Counted from the first letter of the stretch, positions 18,035 through 27,348 are shown. The stretch is 64,000 bases of DNA from Pseudomonas saliphila (GCF_008638345.1 NZ_VTVA01000001.1:62001-126000), one strand, 5' to 3'. The notes: a model not told the origin generated them from the letters alone. Program-made: numbers and translations.

Positions 18035-19812
18035 AACTCAGCCACTGGCTGCCCTGCCTCGCCTGGGGCCGGCAATACAACCGCAGCAGCGCGACCCAGG
18101 ACGGTATGGCCGCACTGATCGTGACGCTGATGCTGATCCCGCAGAGCCTGGCCTACGCCATGCTCGCCGGCTTGCCGCCGGTCATGGGTTTGTATGCGAG
18201 CATCCTGCCGCTGCTGGCCTATGCAGTGTTCGGGTCCAGCCGCACGCTGGCAGTGGGCCCGGTGGCCGTGGTGTCACTGATGACGGCGGCAGCGCTGGCA
18301 CCCTTGTTCCCGGCGGGCAGCGAAGCGTATATCGGTGCGGCCATGCTCCTGGCGCTGCTGTCCGGTTTGCTGCTTAGCGCCATGGCGTTTTTGCGTCTGG
18401 GCTTTCTTGCCAACTTTCTCAGCCACCCGGTGGTCTCCGGCTTTATCAGCGCCTCCGGCATTCTGATCGCCATCGGCCAACTCAAGCACCTGTTCGGCAT
18501 CTCGACCTCGGGAGTAAGCCTGCTACAGATTATCCCGCAACTCTGGCAAGGCTTGCCGGCCACACACTGGCAAACCCTGCTGATCGGCGTATTCAGCCTG
18601 GCCTGGCTGTGGTGGGCGCGCAAGCGGCTAAAACCGGCGCTGCAACGGCTGGGATTGTCCGCGCAAACGGCTGGCAACCTGGCCAAGGCTGGGCCGGTCC
18701 TGGCGATTATCGTGGCGATTGTGGTGGTGTCCTGGCTGCAGCTGGATCAGGCCGGGGTCAAAGTGGTCGGCGCAATCCCGCAAGGCCTGCCAGCCCTGGC
18801 ATTGCCCACACTGGACCTGGAGCTGGCAATACAACTCTTACCCGCAGCGCTGCTGATCAGCCTGGTGGGCTTTGTCGAATCGGTTTCTGTCGGCCAGACG
18901 CTGGCCGCCAAACGCCGCCAGCGCATCGAGCCCGACAACGAATTGCTCGGCCTGGGTACTGCCAATCTCAGTGCGGCCTTCAGCGGCGGGTTCCCGATTA
19001 CCGGCGGCTTTGCCCGCTCGGTGGTCAACTACGATGCCGGCGCGCAGACGCCCATGGCCGGTGTATTCACGGCCATGGGCATCGCCCTCAGTGTGATGCT
19101 GCTGACCCCGCTGCTGCATAACCTGCCCCACGCCGTATTGGCCGCGACCATCATCGTCGCCGTGCTCAGCCTGGTCGATCTCGGTTCACTGCGCCGCACC
19201 TGGCGCTACTCGCCTCAGGATGGGGCCGCACAACTGGCTACCCTGCTCGGCGTACTGCTGATTGGCGTGGGAGCGGGCATTCTGATCGGGGTAGGCCTGT
19301 CGCTGTTGCTGTTTCTCTGGCGCACCAGCCAGCCGCACATGGCCGTGGTCGGCCAGGTCCCGGGCAGCGAGCATTTTCGTAATATCGAGCGCTTTGCCGT
19401 GGTCGAGTCGCCCAGCGTGCTCTCCGTGCGGGTCGATGAGAGCCTGTATTTCCCCAACGCCCGCTACCTTGAGGACCGTATCAGCGAACTGATCGCCACC
19501 CGCCCACAGGTTCGCCACCTGGTGTTAATGTGCTCTGGCGTCAACCTGATTGATGCCAGCGCGCTTGATTCGCTGGAGACCATCGTCGAACGTTTGCAAA
19601 CAGCCGGCGTGCAACTGCATCTGTCGGAAGTAAAAGGGCCGGTGATGGACCAGCTGCGCCGCTCGACCTTCCTCGAAAGCTTTGGAGGGCAGGTGTTCAT
19701 TAGTCAGTTCGAAGCTCTGAAAACCCTGGCTCCGCAGGTCACGCAGCACACCCTGCGGCCAGTTAATCCGCCCGCCACCGCGCAGCCTGCTGCGCACAGG
19801 AAGTCTCTATGA
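18031..19812 (+). CDS. SulP-family anion permease with STAS domain
   Basis: A 593-aa membrane protein with about 12-14 hydrophobic segments from residue 25 to 440, including the SulP signature region (MLIPQSLAYAMLAGLPPVMGLYASILP). A C-terminal STAS domain spans about residues 455-570 with the regulatory loop VNLIDASALDSLE. SulP proteins carry sulfate, sulfite, bicarbonate or other anions. The neighbours point to sulfite or sulfate as cargo, by inference. It overlaps both flanking genes by 4 bases, so the operon is translationally coupled. Confidence 0.95.
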   Translation: MKLSHWLPCLAWGRQYNRSSATQDGMAALIVTLMLIPQSLAYAMLAGLPPVMGLYASILPLLAYAVFGSSRTLAVGPVAVVSLMTAAALAPLFPAGSEAYIGAAMLLALLSGLLLSAMAFLRLGFLANFLSHPVVSGFISASGILIAIGQLKHLFGISTSGVSLLQIIPQLWQGLPATHWQTLLIGVFSLAWLWWARKRLKPALQRLGLSAQTAGNLAKAGPVLAIIVAIVVVSWLQLDQAGVKVVGAIPQGLPALALPTLDLELAIQLLPAALLISLVGFVESVSVGQTLAAKRRQRIEPDNELLGLGTANLSAAFSGGFPITGGFARSVVNYDAGAQTPMAGVFTAMGIALSVMLLTPLLHNLPHAVLAATIIVAVLSLVDLGSLRRTWRYSPQDGAAQLATLLGVLLIGVGAGILIGVGLSLLLFLWRTSQPHMAVVGQVPGSEHFRNIERFAVVESPSVLSVRVDESLYFPNARYLEDRISELIATRPQVRHLVLMCSGVNLIDASALDSLETIVERLQTAGVQLHLSEVKGPVMDQLRRSTFLESFGGQVFISQFEALKTLAPQVTQHTLRPVNPPATAQPAAHRKSL

Positions 19813-20189
19813 AAACTGCCCATGATTTAGTTGCCGATGCCAAGCCTCAGATCCGTGAAGCCGAACTGGCCGCTGCCGAAGCGGCCATTCGCGAGGCGGA
19901 TGTGCTGATCGACGTGCGTGAAGCCGATGAGTTTCGGGCTGGTCATATTCCAGGCGCCATCAACATTCCCCGCGGCCTGCTGGAGTTCAAACTCAGTAAT
20001 GACCCCGAACTGTCGGCGCGCGACCGCAAGTTAGTCCTTTATTGCAAAACCAGCGGGCGCTCGATACTGGCCGCCCGCTCGCTGCAGGAGATGGGCTACC
20101 TGCAGGTGTTGTCATTACAAGGGGGCTTCGATGCCTGGTGCGAAGCGGGGAAAACCGTGGTCACGCCGACCCTGCCGTCTTTCGAATAA
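19809..20189 (+). CDS. Rhodanese-domain sulfurtransferase
   Basis: A 126-aa single-domain rhodanese. The active-site loop is Cys79-Lys-Thr-Ser-Gly-Arg, preceded by the CH2-like entry DVREADEFRAGHIPGAINIP. It would move sulfane sulfur between thiosulfate or glutathione persulfide and an acceptor. It ends the persulfide operon and overlaps the SulP stop by ATGA at 19809-19812. The first 25 residues are Ala/Glu-rich and not hydrophobic, so the protein is probably cytoplasmic. Confidence 0.93.
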   Translation: MKTAHDLVADAKPQIREAELAAAEAAIREADVLIDVREADEFRAGHIPGAINIPRGLLEFKLSNDPELSARDRKLVLYCKTSGRSILAARSLQEMGYLQVLSLQGGFDAWCEAGKTVVTPTLPSFE

Positions 20190-20276
20190 ACACCCAAGAG
20201 ATGAGGATGATACCGGCCTGTTCGCGAGGATGAAGATGTATAGCGTCGGGCCAATTCGCCTCAGGACGGTAGCCCT

Positions 20277-21515
20277 TCAGCCGGTGACAACTTGATTGCG
20301 CCCAGCGTTCTTTCCTGCATAAAGCGCCTTGTCGGCGCGCTGGAGCAGTGGATCGAGATGGTTTTCATTGTCTCGCTGCGCCACCCCAACCGTGGCAGTA
20401 ACACGCAGCTGCGGAACCTCTTCGCTGACGGTTATCGCGGCCAGCTTGTCGACGAACCGCTGCGCGACCATCAATGCACTCGGCAGATCCGTTTCGGGGA
20501 GTAATGCCACAAACTCTTCGCCACCCAGACGCCCAAGGATATCGGTTGCCCGGAAGGAGTCGCGGCACAGCTGCCCTACCCGCTTGAGCACTTCATCACC
20601 CACGGCATGCCCCCAGGTATCGTTGATCTGTTTGAAATGATCCAGATCGATAATGCACAGGGTCAGCGGCTGCCCAGTGCGCAGCGAGCGATTAAGTTCG
20701 TGCTGGAACAGGGATTCGTATTGGCGGCGGTTGTTCAGCCCGGTCAGCGCGTCGGTCGTGGCCTGATGGACGAGCTCCGCTTGGAGCCGTGAGCGCTGCT
20801 CCACTTCGCGCGACAGCCTGGCGTTGACCTCCTGCGCCTGCTGCCACAACGCAAACTGCGTGCGTTGCAGTACCTGTGTACGCGCTGCGGTGCCCCAGCC
20901 CAGCCCTATTGGCATCAATGTCACGATTGAAATGCTGACTAGCTGAGACGGGACCAACGAATCAACGTGGTAGAGAATGACTACGGTCGACACACCCATA
21001 TAGGAGGTCACGGCAAGAATCGCCGGGATGCGGTTCGGGATATACACGAAGGTTGTCACAAGCATGATCAGCGTCAGCGTGAAAGCCCAATGTGAGACTT
21101 CCGGGCGGAACAGGTACACCGCGAGAAAAGCAGTCATCCCTATGACTTCAAGAGCACTGATCCAGCGCGCTTGCGTAGCCAGCATCGGCCGACGCTTGAT
21201 CTTCCAGGCGAAAAAAACGAGGGCGGCTACCATGCTCAGGCGGATGACTGTACTTACCCAAAAACCGGCACTATCGATGAGCGATTCGAGGTCCGCAAGT
21301 AGAAATACGAGTACCAGCGCAGCCCATACCGCAAGCGCCACCGTCATCTGGCGCGCGATGGCATGCTGATTTTTTTCCAGATAGGCGCGCTCCCTGTCAG
21401 GGTCGCGAAACTCTCCGGTCCAACCATTTATTTTCCAGCGCGGATCAATGCCTCCGGCTTCCATCTCTAGCGCCTGGGTGGCAACCGCATCGGGTATTGC
21501 TTCGACATCCGTCAT
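20277..21515 (-). CDS. Membrane diguanylate cyclase (GGDEF)
   Basis: A 412-aa protein. The first 60 residues are cytoplasmic and polar, residues about 60-210 hold five to six transmembrane helices, a short coiled linker follows (QQAQEVNARLSREVEQRSRLQAEL), and the C-terminal 165 residues form a GGDEF domain. The active site is GGEEF, and the inhibitory site RATD sits five residues ahead, so product feedback is expected. It makes c-di-GMP from two GTP at the inner membrane. It is a close paralogue of the next gene upstream. Confidence 0.94.
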   Translation of the reverse strand: MTDVEAIPDAVATQALEMEAGGIDPRWKINGWTGEFRDPDRERAYLEKNQHAIARQMTVALAVWAALVLVFLLADLESLIDSAGFWVSTVIRLSMVAALVFFAWKIKRRPMLATQARWISALEVIGMTAFLAVYLFRPEVSHWAFTLTLIMLVTTFVYIPNRIPAILAVTSYMGVSTVVILYHVDSLVPSQLVSISIVTLMPIGLGWGTAARTQVLQRTQFALWQQAQEVNARLSREVEQRSRLQAELVHQATTDALTGLNNRRQYESLFQHELNRSLRTGQPLTLCIIDLDHFKQINDTWGHAVGDEVLKRVGQLCRDSFRATDILGRLGGEEFVALLPETDLPSALMVAQRFVDKLAAITVSEEVPQLRVTATVGVAQRDNENHLDPLLQRADKALYAGKNAGRNQVVTG

Positions 21516-21562
21516 TCGAGCTCCGCGTCCTTGCTTGACCCAGTTATAACCTTAAGCAGACT

Positions 21563-22750
21563 TCAACAGGGCACCGGAACCACTTTGTTTCGCCCGCCGG
21601 TTTTCCCTTCATAAAGAGCCTTATCGGCACGCCGGATCACATCTTCAATACTTGAGTCACTATTGCCGACTTCTGTGAGACCGAAGGTGGCCGTGACAGC
21701 TATCTGACCATCGGCGACCGCCAGAGGCGATGCTGACAATTTCTGCCGAAGACGATTGACCACCACTGCCGCATCATCGAGGCTGGTGTCGGGAAGCAGC
21801 AAAATGAATTCCTCCCCACCAAAACGCCCGACGATGTCGGATTGCCTCAGAGCGCTGGTGAACAGACCAGCAACATGTTTGAGCATCTGATCGCCCGCAT
21901 CATGGCCATGCTCATCATTAACCCGTTTGAAAAAATCGATATCCGCAACACACAGCGATAGATGGCCGCCGTTACGCTTGCTGCGCTCACGCTCGCGGTC
22001 AAACAGACTTTCGTATTGGCGCCGGTTGAACAGACCGGTCAACGGATCGGTCGTGGCCTGGCGGCTCAGCTCCTGTTCCAGCACCTTGCGGCGCTCGATT
22101 TCGGCCTGCAGTTCTTTGTTCGCATCATTGGCTCGAGTAAACATTGCGTATTGCTGACGCTGCACGATCTGTAGTCGCTGGGTGGCAAGAAAACCCACCA
22201 ATATCGGCGACATAAGAAGCACAAACGCCCCAAAAACTATTACGGTTGGTCGACCCGCCATAACCATGGTTAACAGGGTGCCAATCAGCCCAGTCAGTGC
22301 GGCAATGAGGGTGTAGACAAGCCTGTTCGGAATAAAGATGAACATCGAGATAAACAGCAGCCCTATCACCCCAACAGTGAAGGTAGCGACCTCTGGGCGA
22401 AGGACATAAATGAGATAGAAAAAGCTGAAGCCGAAGATTTGCAAGGCCATAGTGCAATGCCCTGCTGTGGCCAAATGCGGCTTGCTGAGCAGGACATATC
22501 CATAGGCGAAGATAAGCGCGGCAATCAATATCCGCGTACCCATCAATGTCAGGAACACGGGAGACATTCCGAGGCCCAGGTAATCCAGAAAGCCGAACAG
22601 CAGCAGGCAAGTAGCCCACGCTTTCAGCGCGATGCGCGTATGCCGAACCATGGCAGGCTGCATATGCTGGCGGAACGCCCTTTCCTCCGCCGAATCCCGG
22701 AACTCACCCAAAAACGGGGAAATCCTGAAGCGGTTGCTGGTTACTTCCAT
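21563..22750 (-). CDS. Membrane diguanylate cyclase (GGDEF), paralogue
   Basis: A 395-aa protein of the same architecture as its neighbour: a polar N-terminus with a FRDSAEERAF block matching FRDPDRERAY of the paralogue, about six transmembrane helices, a coiled linker and a GGDEF domain with GGEEF and inhibitory site RQSD. The frame reaches 22840, but ATG 22750 has AGGAG seven bases ahead and lines up with the paralogue start. Only 47 bases separate the two genes, so they are probably co-transcribed and arose by tandem duplication. Confidence 0.93.
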   Translation of the reverse strand: MEVTSNRFRISPFLGEFRDSAEERAFRQHMQPAMVRHTRIALKAWATCLLLFGFLDYLGLGMSPVFLTLMGTRILIAALIFAYGYVLLSKPHLATAGHCTMALQIFGFSFFYLIYVLRPEVATFTVGVIGLLFISMFIFIPNRLVYTLIAALTGLIGTLLTMVMAGRPTVIVFGAFVLLMSPILVGFLATQRLQIVQRQQYAMFTRANDANKELQAEIERRKVLEQELSRQATTDPLTGLFNRRQYESLFDRERERSKRNGGHLSLCVADIDFFKRVNDEHGHDAGDQMLKHVAGLFTSALRQSDIVGRFGGEEFILLLPDTSLDDAAVVVNRLRQKLSASPLAVADGQIAVTATFGLTEVGNSDSSIEDVIRRADKALYEGKTGGRNKVVPVPC

Positions 22751-22957
22751 GTGAAATCTCCTGGCCATTACAGATGGGCCGCGAATCGGGTTCGCCGTTG
22801 CAAAAGTATCCGTCAAGTGCCGGCCAAGCGCCATAAGCAAGAAGGACTATTTGGAATCTTATAGACGAACCGTTGGCTTGGACCTCCGCTTTCAGCAGCG
22901 AGGGAGGCCCGATCCGAGGACATTATCCGTATAAAAAATTCTTTTTAGTTCAAATGC

Positions 22958-22985
22958 TTGACAGCTTCGCGTTAATCCGTAGAAT
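22958..22985 (+). promoter_or_regulatory. Sigma70 promoter of the initiator tRNA gene
   Basis: TTGACA at 22958-22963 and TAGAAT at 22980-22985 are separated by 16 bases and end about 12 bases before the tRNA 5' end. This is a near-consensus housekeeping promoter. Confidence 0.8.
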
Positions 22986-22997
22986 GGCCGCCACAGA

Positions 22998-23074
<77 letters not shown>

Positions 23075-23081
23075 GACAAGT

Positions 23082-23116
23082 AAAGGCAGATCAATTCAAA
23101 TTGATCTGCCTTTTTT
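23082..23116 (+). terminator. Rho-independent terminator after tRNA-fMet
   Basis: AAAGGCAGATCAATT (23082-23096) and its exact complement (23099-23113) form a perfect stem ending in a run of T, starting 8 bases after the tRNA 3' end. Confidence 0.93.
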
Positions 23117-23216
23117 GTGTTCTGCTTTCGCTGACATCCCATACTCTCTTCGCGTTACCGTTGGCGGGACCTGAAGTCGCCGCCCTCACCCGCTTGCCCT
23201 GACTTTCTTGACCTGA

Positions 23217-23855
23217 CTACAACGCCTGCAGACTGAAAGCGTCCACCAGCCCTACTCCTATTGCCATGCCTACCAGAGCCGGCAGACTGTCTGCCTGCAT
23301 GCGCTTCATGACTCTGGACCGATACAGATCAACGGTTTTCACACTGATACCCAATTGCTCCGCTATCTCACGATTGTTACTGCCTTGCACCAGCGGCAGA
23401 AGAATATCGCGCTCGCGGGGCGTCAGACTGTCCAGTCGGGATCGCACCTCATCCAGCGCTGAAGAACGCCGATCAACAGGAACAAGAGTGAGCGCACGCT
23501 GCACACTGTCCAGCAACAGCTGCTCGTTGTAGGGTTTTTCGATAAAGTCGACGGCGCCGCTGCGAAAAGCGCGCACCACCAGCGGTACATCGGCGTGGCC
23601 GCTGACAAATATCACCGGCAACTCGATACCGCGTTCACGCATGGCCTCCTGTACGGCAAGCCCGCCCATCCCGGGCATACGCACATCGAGCAGTACGCAC
23701 GCCGGCACATGCGATTCGCAGGCTTCCAGAAAAGCGCGACCGCTGGTAAAGGGAACGCCCTGCAAGCCGACCGACTCCAGCAACCAGAGCGTTGAGTCGA
23801 GCAATCCCTGGTCGTCGTCCACTACATAAACCACCTGTTGTGGCGTCCCCGGCAT
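23217..23855 (-). CDS. FixJ/StyR-type response regulator
   Basis: A 212-aa two-component regulator. The receiver has the acidic pocket DDD near residue 13, phospho-acceptor Asp57 in LLDVRMPG, Ser in FVSGHAD and Lys in IEKPYNE. A LuxR-type helix-turn-helix closes the protein (LTPRERDILLPLVQGSNNREIAEQLGISVKTV). This is the FixJ/TodT/StyR layout, often used to switch on catabolic genes. It lies 27 bases after the kinase gene. Its likely target is the divergent acyl-CoA synthetase promoter with the palindrome at 25380-25397, by inference. Confidence 0.94.
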   Translation of the reverse strand: MPGTPQQVVYVVDDDQGLLDSTLWLLESVGLQGVPFTSGRAFLEACESHVPACVLLDVRMPGMGGLAVQEAMRERGIELPVIFVSGHADVPLVVRAFRSGAVDFIEKPYNEQLLLDSVQRALTLVPVDRRSSALDEVRSRLDSLTPRERDILLPLVQGSNNREIAEQLGISVKTVDLYRSRVMKRMQADSLPALVGMAIGVGLVDAFSLQAL

Positions 23856-23882
23856 TGCACTTCTCCTTAAATATGAATGGTG

Positions 23883-25358
23883 TTATCGATTCTCTGCGGC
23901 GGGGAGCCAGCAATACAGCCGCAGACCACCCGCCTGGGCAGGCTCAGCGCTCAGCCCGCCACCAAAGTCCTCCACGATACCGCGACTCATCGACAAGCCC
24001 AAGCCCAGCCCCTCAGCCTTGCTGGTATAAAAGGGCGTGAACATGTGCGCGAGCTGCTCTGCGGTTGCGCCCGGCCCCTCGTCGAGCACCTCAATCTCGA
24101 CTTTCCCTGACGTAATGCCAAGCTTGAGCGTGATCTGCGAGGCGCTAGCTGGGTGGTTTTCCCTGTTCGCTTCAATAGCATTACGCAGCAGATTAAGCAT
24201 AACCTGCTCAAGCAGGATCGGATCGACATAGACGTCAGGCAAGCCGTCGGGGATCTGTTCGACGATATGTACCTGATGCTGGTTCGCCTCCCAGGCACAT
24301 AGGCGTACAGCCTCCCGCGCCAGCGTTGCCGGCTTTACCCGCTGCACTTTACGCGGCCCCTTGCGCAGAAAGGCGCGCAAGCGCTTGATGACCTTGGAGG
24401 CGTGATCGGCGTGGCCGGCGATGCGTTCCAGACCCTGCCGAACCTTCTCCTGCCGGCCATCAACATGGTTCAGCCCGGTCAGATAGCGTTGACTGGCACT
24501 GGCGTAATTAACGATCGCAGCCAGGGGCTGATTCATTTCATGCGCTATCCCGGAAGCCAGTTCGCCAAGGGTCGCCAGCCGCGCGGCATGCGCAAGCTCG
24601 TCCTGTAATCGACGATTGCTTTCCTCTGTATGCATGCGCTCGGTGATATCCCGCGATACGCTGACCACCTCCACGACCCGGCCGGTATAAGTGTCGCGGA
24701 TCGCCCGACTGGCAGTTTCGAACCACAGGTAGTGTCCCTGCTGGTGGCGAATGCGATAGGTGGCCGTGAGATAGCCCTCCTGCTCCAACTCATCCCGGTA
24801 GCGCTTGAGCAAGCGCTCACTTTCCAGTGGGTGATACAGCGCCTGGATAGAGCTGCCGCGTAACTGCTCTGGCCAATAGCCCAACAGGGTCCAGGACGCT
24901 GGCGAGGCATCCAGGAAGCGCCCATCCGGTGTGTGCCGGGAAATCAGATCAGTGGTGTTCTCGATAATCAGCCGATACAGCCGGCTGGCAACAGTGGCGT
25001 CGCGTTGCTGACTCAGCCGTTCGGTGGCGTCCTGACCGCGCACCAGCACCAGCTGGACCCTGGCAACGGGGATAAAGGTCCATAGCAAAAATCGGCCATC
25101 AGCAGTCTGCGCTTCGACTTCGACGATGGCGCGATCCTGCGTCAGGCAAGCACGGGCCAGATGCACGGCGTTCGGCGGCAACAGGCTCATCGGCTGTTCG
25201 CCACCGGTCATGTCACGCATCGCCTGATTGCAGCTCTGAACGCGACCATCGATGTCCAGCATAGCGCCAGGCTGAGGATCGCTATCCAGCATCCAGAGAG
25301 AGACGTCGATGCTGGTCGCCCGGTCAGTCGATGGCATCTTCGGCGTATTTTTGCTCAC
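23883..25358 (-). CDS. Cytoplasmic PAS-domain sensor histidine kinase
   Basis: A 491-aa kinase without transmembrane segments. It has a first PAS-like region (residues 20-115), a clear PAS domain with PAC tail (130-240, DLISRHTPDGRFLDASPASWTLLGY), a HisKA dimer domain with His273 in GIAHEMNQPLAAI, and an HATPase domain with N-box QVMLNLLRNAIEAN and G-box DEGPG and GLGLGLSMSRG. It phosphorylates the regulator encoded just downstream. The soluble PAS sensors suggest an intracellular ligand such as a substrate or acyl-CoA, or redox state; no heme His motif is obvious. Confidence 0.93.
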   Translation of the reverse strand: MSKNTPKMPSTDRATSIDVSLWMLDSDPQPGAMLDIDGRVQSCNQAMRDMTGGEQPMSLLPPNAVHLARACLTQDRAIVEVEAQTADGRFLLWTFIPVARVQLVLVRGQDATERLSQQRDATVASRLYRLIIENTTDLISRHTPDGRFLDASPASWTLLGYWPEQLRGSSIQALYHPLESERLLKRYRDELEQEGYLTATYRIRHQQGHYLWFETASRAIRDTYTGRVVEVVSVSRDITERMHTEESNRRLQDELAHAARLATLGELASGIAHEMNQPLAAIVNYASASQRYLTGLNHVDGRQEKVRQGLERIAGHADHASKVIKRLRAFLRKGPRKVQRVKPATLAREAVRLCAWEANQHQVHIVEQIPDGLPDVYVDPILLEQVMLNLLRNAIEANRENHPASASQITLKLGITSGKVEIEVLDEGPGATAEQLAHMFTPFYTSKAEGLGLGLSMSRGIVEDFGGGLSAEPAQAGGLRLYCWLPAAENR

Positions 25359-25379
25359 ATCGGACCTCCCTCAGATAAA

Positions 25380-25397
25380 TATAGTATATATACTATA
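25380..25397. promoter_or_regulatory. 18-bp perfect palindrome between kinase and acyl-CoA synthetase genes
   Basis: TATAGTATATATACTATA is an exact inverted repeat 22 bases upstream of the kinase start and 174 bases upstream of the divergent acyl-CoA synthetase start. It is the only strong dyad in this intergenic region and is a good candidate binding site for the FixJ-type regulator or another dimeric factor. Confidence 0.55.
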
Positions 25398-25570
25398 AAA
25401 CCTTAGTCATATTTCCATATAGATCCTGGATAACTATAAATAGCCCCCATAGCAGCTGGTAACAGCACCAAGCGTTACCAGACCTAGAGCAAAGGAGCCT
25501 CTGACATCGCGGCATGATCAGCGCGGTAGTGTTTCAGGGGGTCGATAACAACATCGCCGCAGGTGGAATC

Positions 25571-27190
25571 ATGTCTATCTTTCAAGAAGGTCTTTCACAG
25601 GGCCCGGTCAACCACGTTGCCCTCACGCCGTTGAGTTTCATTGAACGTACAGCCAGCGTCTACCCCGATTATCCGGCCATCATTCATGGCGCCATTCGAC
25701 GCACCTGGAGCGAGACATACCAGCGCTGCCGTCGGCTGGCCTCAGCCCTGACCAACCGCGGTGTGGGCGCAGGCGACACGGTAGCGGTGATGCTGCCGAA
25801 CATACCGGCAATGGTTGAAGCGCACTTCGGCGTTCCCATGTCCGGCGCAGTACTTAACACCCTCAACGTGCGCCTGGATGCTGAAGCGATCGCCTTCATG
25901 CTCAACCACGGCGAAGCACGCGTATTGATCACTGACCGTGAATTCCATGAAGTCATCCGTGAAGCGCTGCAGCTGATCGATCGTCCGATTCTTGTTGTCG
26001 ATGTCGATGACCCTGAATACGGCGAAGGCGCAGCTGTGAGCGAGCTCGATTACGAGGCTTTCCTCGCCGAGGGTGATCCTGAGTTCGCCTGGCACTGGCC
26101 GAGCGACGAATGGCAGGCCATCTCGCTGAACTACACCTCCGGCACCACCGGCAACCCGAAGGGCGTGGTCTATCACCACCGCGGCGCCTACCTCAATGCC
26201 CTGGGCAATCAGATGACCTGGAGCATGGGTCAACATCCGGTTTATCTGTGGACCTTGCCGATGTTCCATTGCAACGGCTGGTGCCACCCCTGGACGGTCA
26301 CTGCGCTGGCCGGTGTGCACGTGTGCCTGCGTCGGGTCGATCCGCAGAAAATCCTCAACCTGATCCACGACCATGGCGTGACCCACATGAGTGGCGCCCC
26401 GATCGTCCTGAATGCCCTGGTCAACATGCCCGAGAGCGCCAAGGCCGCGATTGATCACCCAGTCAAAGCCCAGGTCGCCGGCGCAGCGCCACCGGCCAAG
26501 GTTATTGGTGCGGTTGAAGCCATGGGCATCGAAGTCATGCATGTGTATGGCCTGACTGAGGTGTATGGCCCGGTGACGGTATGTGCCTGGCATGACGCCT
26601 GGAATGAACTGCCACTGGACCAACGCGCCCAGCTCAAATCCCGCCAGGGCGTGCGGTATCCGACCCTTGAAGGGGTGATGGTTGCCGATCAGGACAGCAT
26701 GAAACCGGTTCCTGCAGATGGCGAAACCATCGGTGAGATCTTCATGCGCGGTAACACCGTGATGAAAGGTTATCTGAAAAATCCCGAGGCGACCGCCGAA
26801 GCCTTCGAAGGGGGCTGGTTCCACACCGGCGACCTCGCCGTGTGCCATCCCAACGGTTATATCGAGATCAAGGACCGACTCAAGGACATCATCATTTCCG
26901 GTGGCGAGAATATCTCCACCATCGAAGTGGAAGACACGCTCTACAAGCACCCCGCCGTGATGGAAGCAGCCGTGGTAGCGCGACCGGACGAGAAATGGGG
27001 TGAAACGCCCTGCGCCTATATCACCCTCAAGGGTGGTCAGCAGACTGACGAGGCAAGCGTCATGGAATTCTGCAGACAGCATCTGGCGGCGTTCAAGGTG
27101 CCTAAGACGGTGGTCTTCACCGACCTGCCGAAAACATCCACCGGCAAGATCCAGAAGTTTGTACTGCGCGACTGGGCGAAGGCCATCTGA
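25571..27190 (+). CDS. Medium-chain acyl-CoA synthetase (AlkK/DmdB-like)
   Basis: A 539-aa AMP-forming ligase that activates a carboxylic acid to its CoA thioester. The P-loop is YTSGTTGNPKGVVYHHRG near residue 182, followed by LPMFHCNGW, typical of AlkK and DmdB. The hinge region GWFHTGDLAV and catalytic lysine STGKIQK at the C-terminus are intact. The frame opens at 25514, but ATG 25571 with AGGTGG ahead gives the family start. It is divergent from the two-component genes and in my model takes the role of LvaE for a 4-hydroxy acid. Confidence 0.94.
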   Translation: MSIFQEGLSQGPVNHVALTPLSFIERTASVYPDYPAIIHGAIRRTWSETYQRCRRLASALTNRGVGAGDTVAVMLPNIPAMVEAHFGVPMSGAVLNTLNVRLDAEAIAFMLNHGEARVLITDREFHEVIREALQLIDRPILVVDVDDPEYGEGAAVSELDYEAFLAEGDPEFAWHWPSDEWQAISLNYTSGTTGNPKGVVYHHRGAYLNALGNQMTWSMGQHPVYLWTLPMFHCNGWCHPWTVTALAGVHVCLRRVDPQKILNLIHDHGVTHMSGAPIVLNALVNMPESAKAAIDHPVKAQVAGAAPPAKVIGAVEAMGIEVMHVYGLTEVYGPVTVCAWHDAWNELPLDQRAQLKSRQGVRYPTLEGVMVADQDSMKPVPADGETIGEIFMRGNTVMKGYLKNPEATAEAFEGGWFHTGDLAVCHPNGYIEIKDRLKDIIISGGENISTIEVEDTLYKHPAVMEAAVVARPDEKWGETPCAYITLKGGQQTDEASVMEFCRQHLAAFKVPKTVVFTDLPKTSTGKIQKFVLRDWAKAI

Positions 27191-27208
27191 GTCCAGCTTT
27201 TCTAGCAA

Positions 27209-27348
27209 GGGCGTCTCTTGAAAACGTAGCGAGCGAAGGTCAGGCAAGGCGAAACCGAACGAAAGAGCGGAGTTTACGTGTTGTAAATGAGCATCTTTAG
27301 CGAGGTTTCAACGCAGCATGGCCGAGCGCAGTAGTTTTCCAGAGGCGA
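27209..27348. repeat. Intergenic palindromic repeat element, about 140 bp
   Basis: Between the ligase and permease genes the sequence is built as nested inverted repeats. The outer arms are 27211-27234 and 27324-27347, both with a GAAAAC core in opposite orientation, and an inner dyad (GTTTAC, 5-base loop, GTAAAT) sits near 27272-27288. It looks like the dispersed intergenic repeats of pseudomonads (REP/MITE-like). No second copy was found in this window, so dispersal is not shown here. Confidence 0.6.

Noticed and set aside
25742-27247. Leftward open frame of 501 codons opposite the acyl-CoA synthetase
   Set aside because: It is the complement of a strongly conserved ligase and has no family features; it is explained by codon bias.
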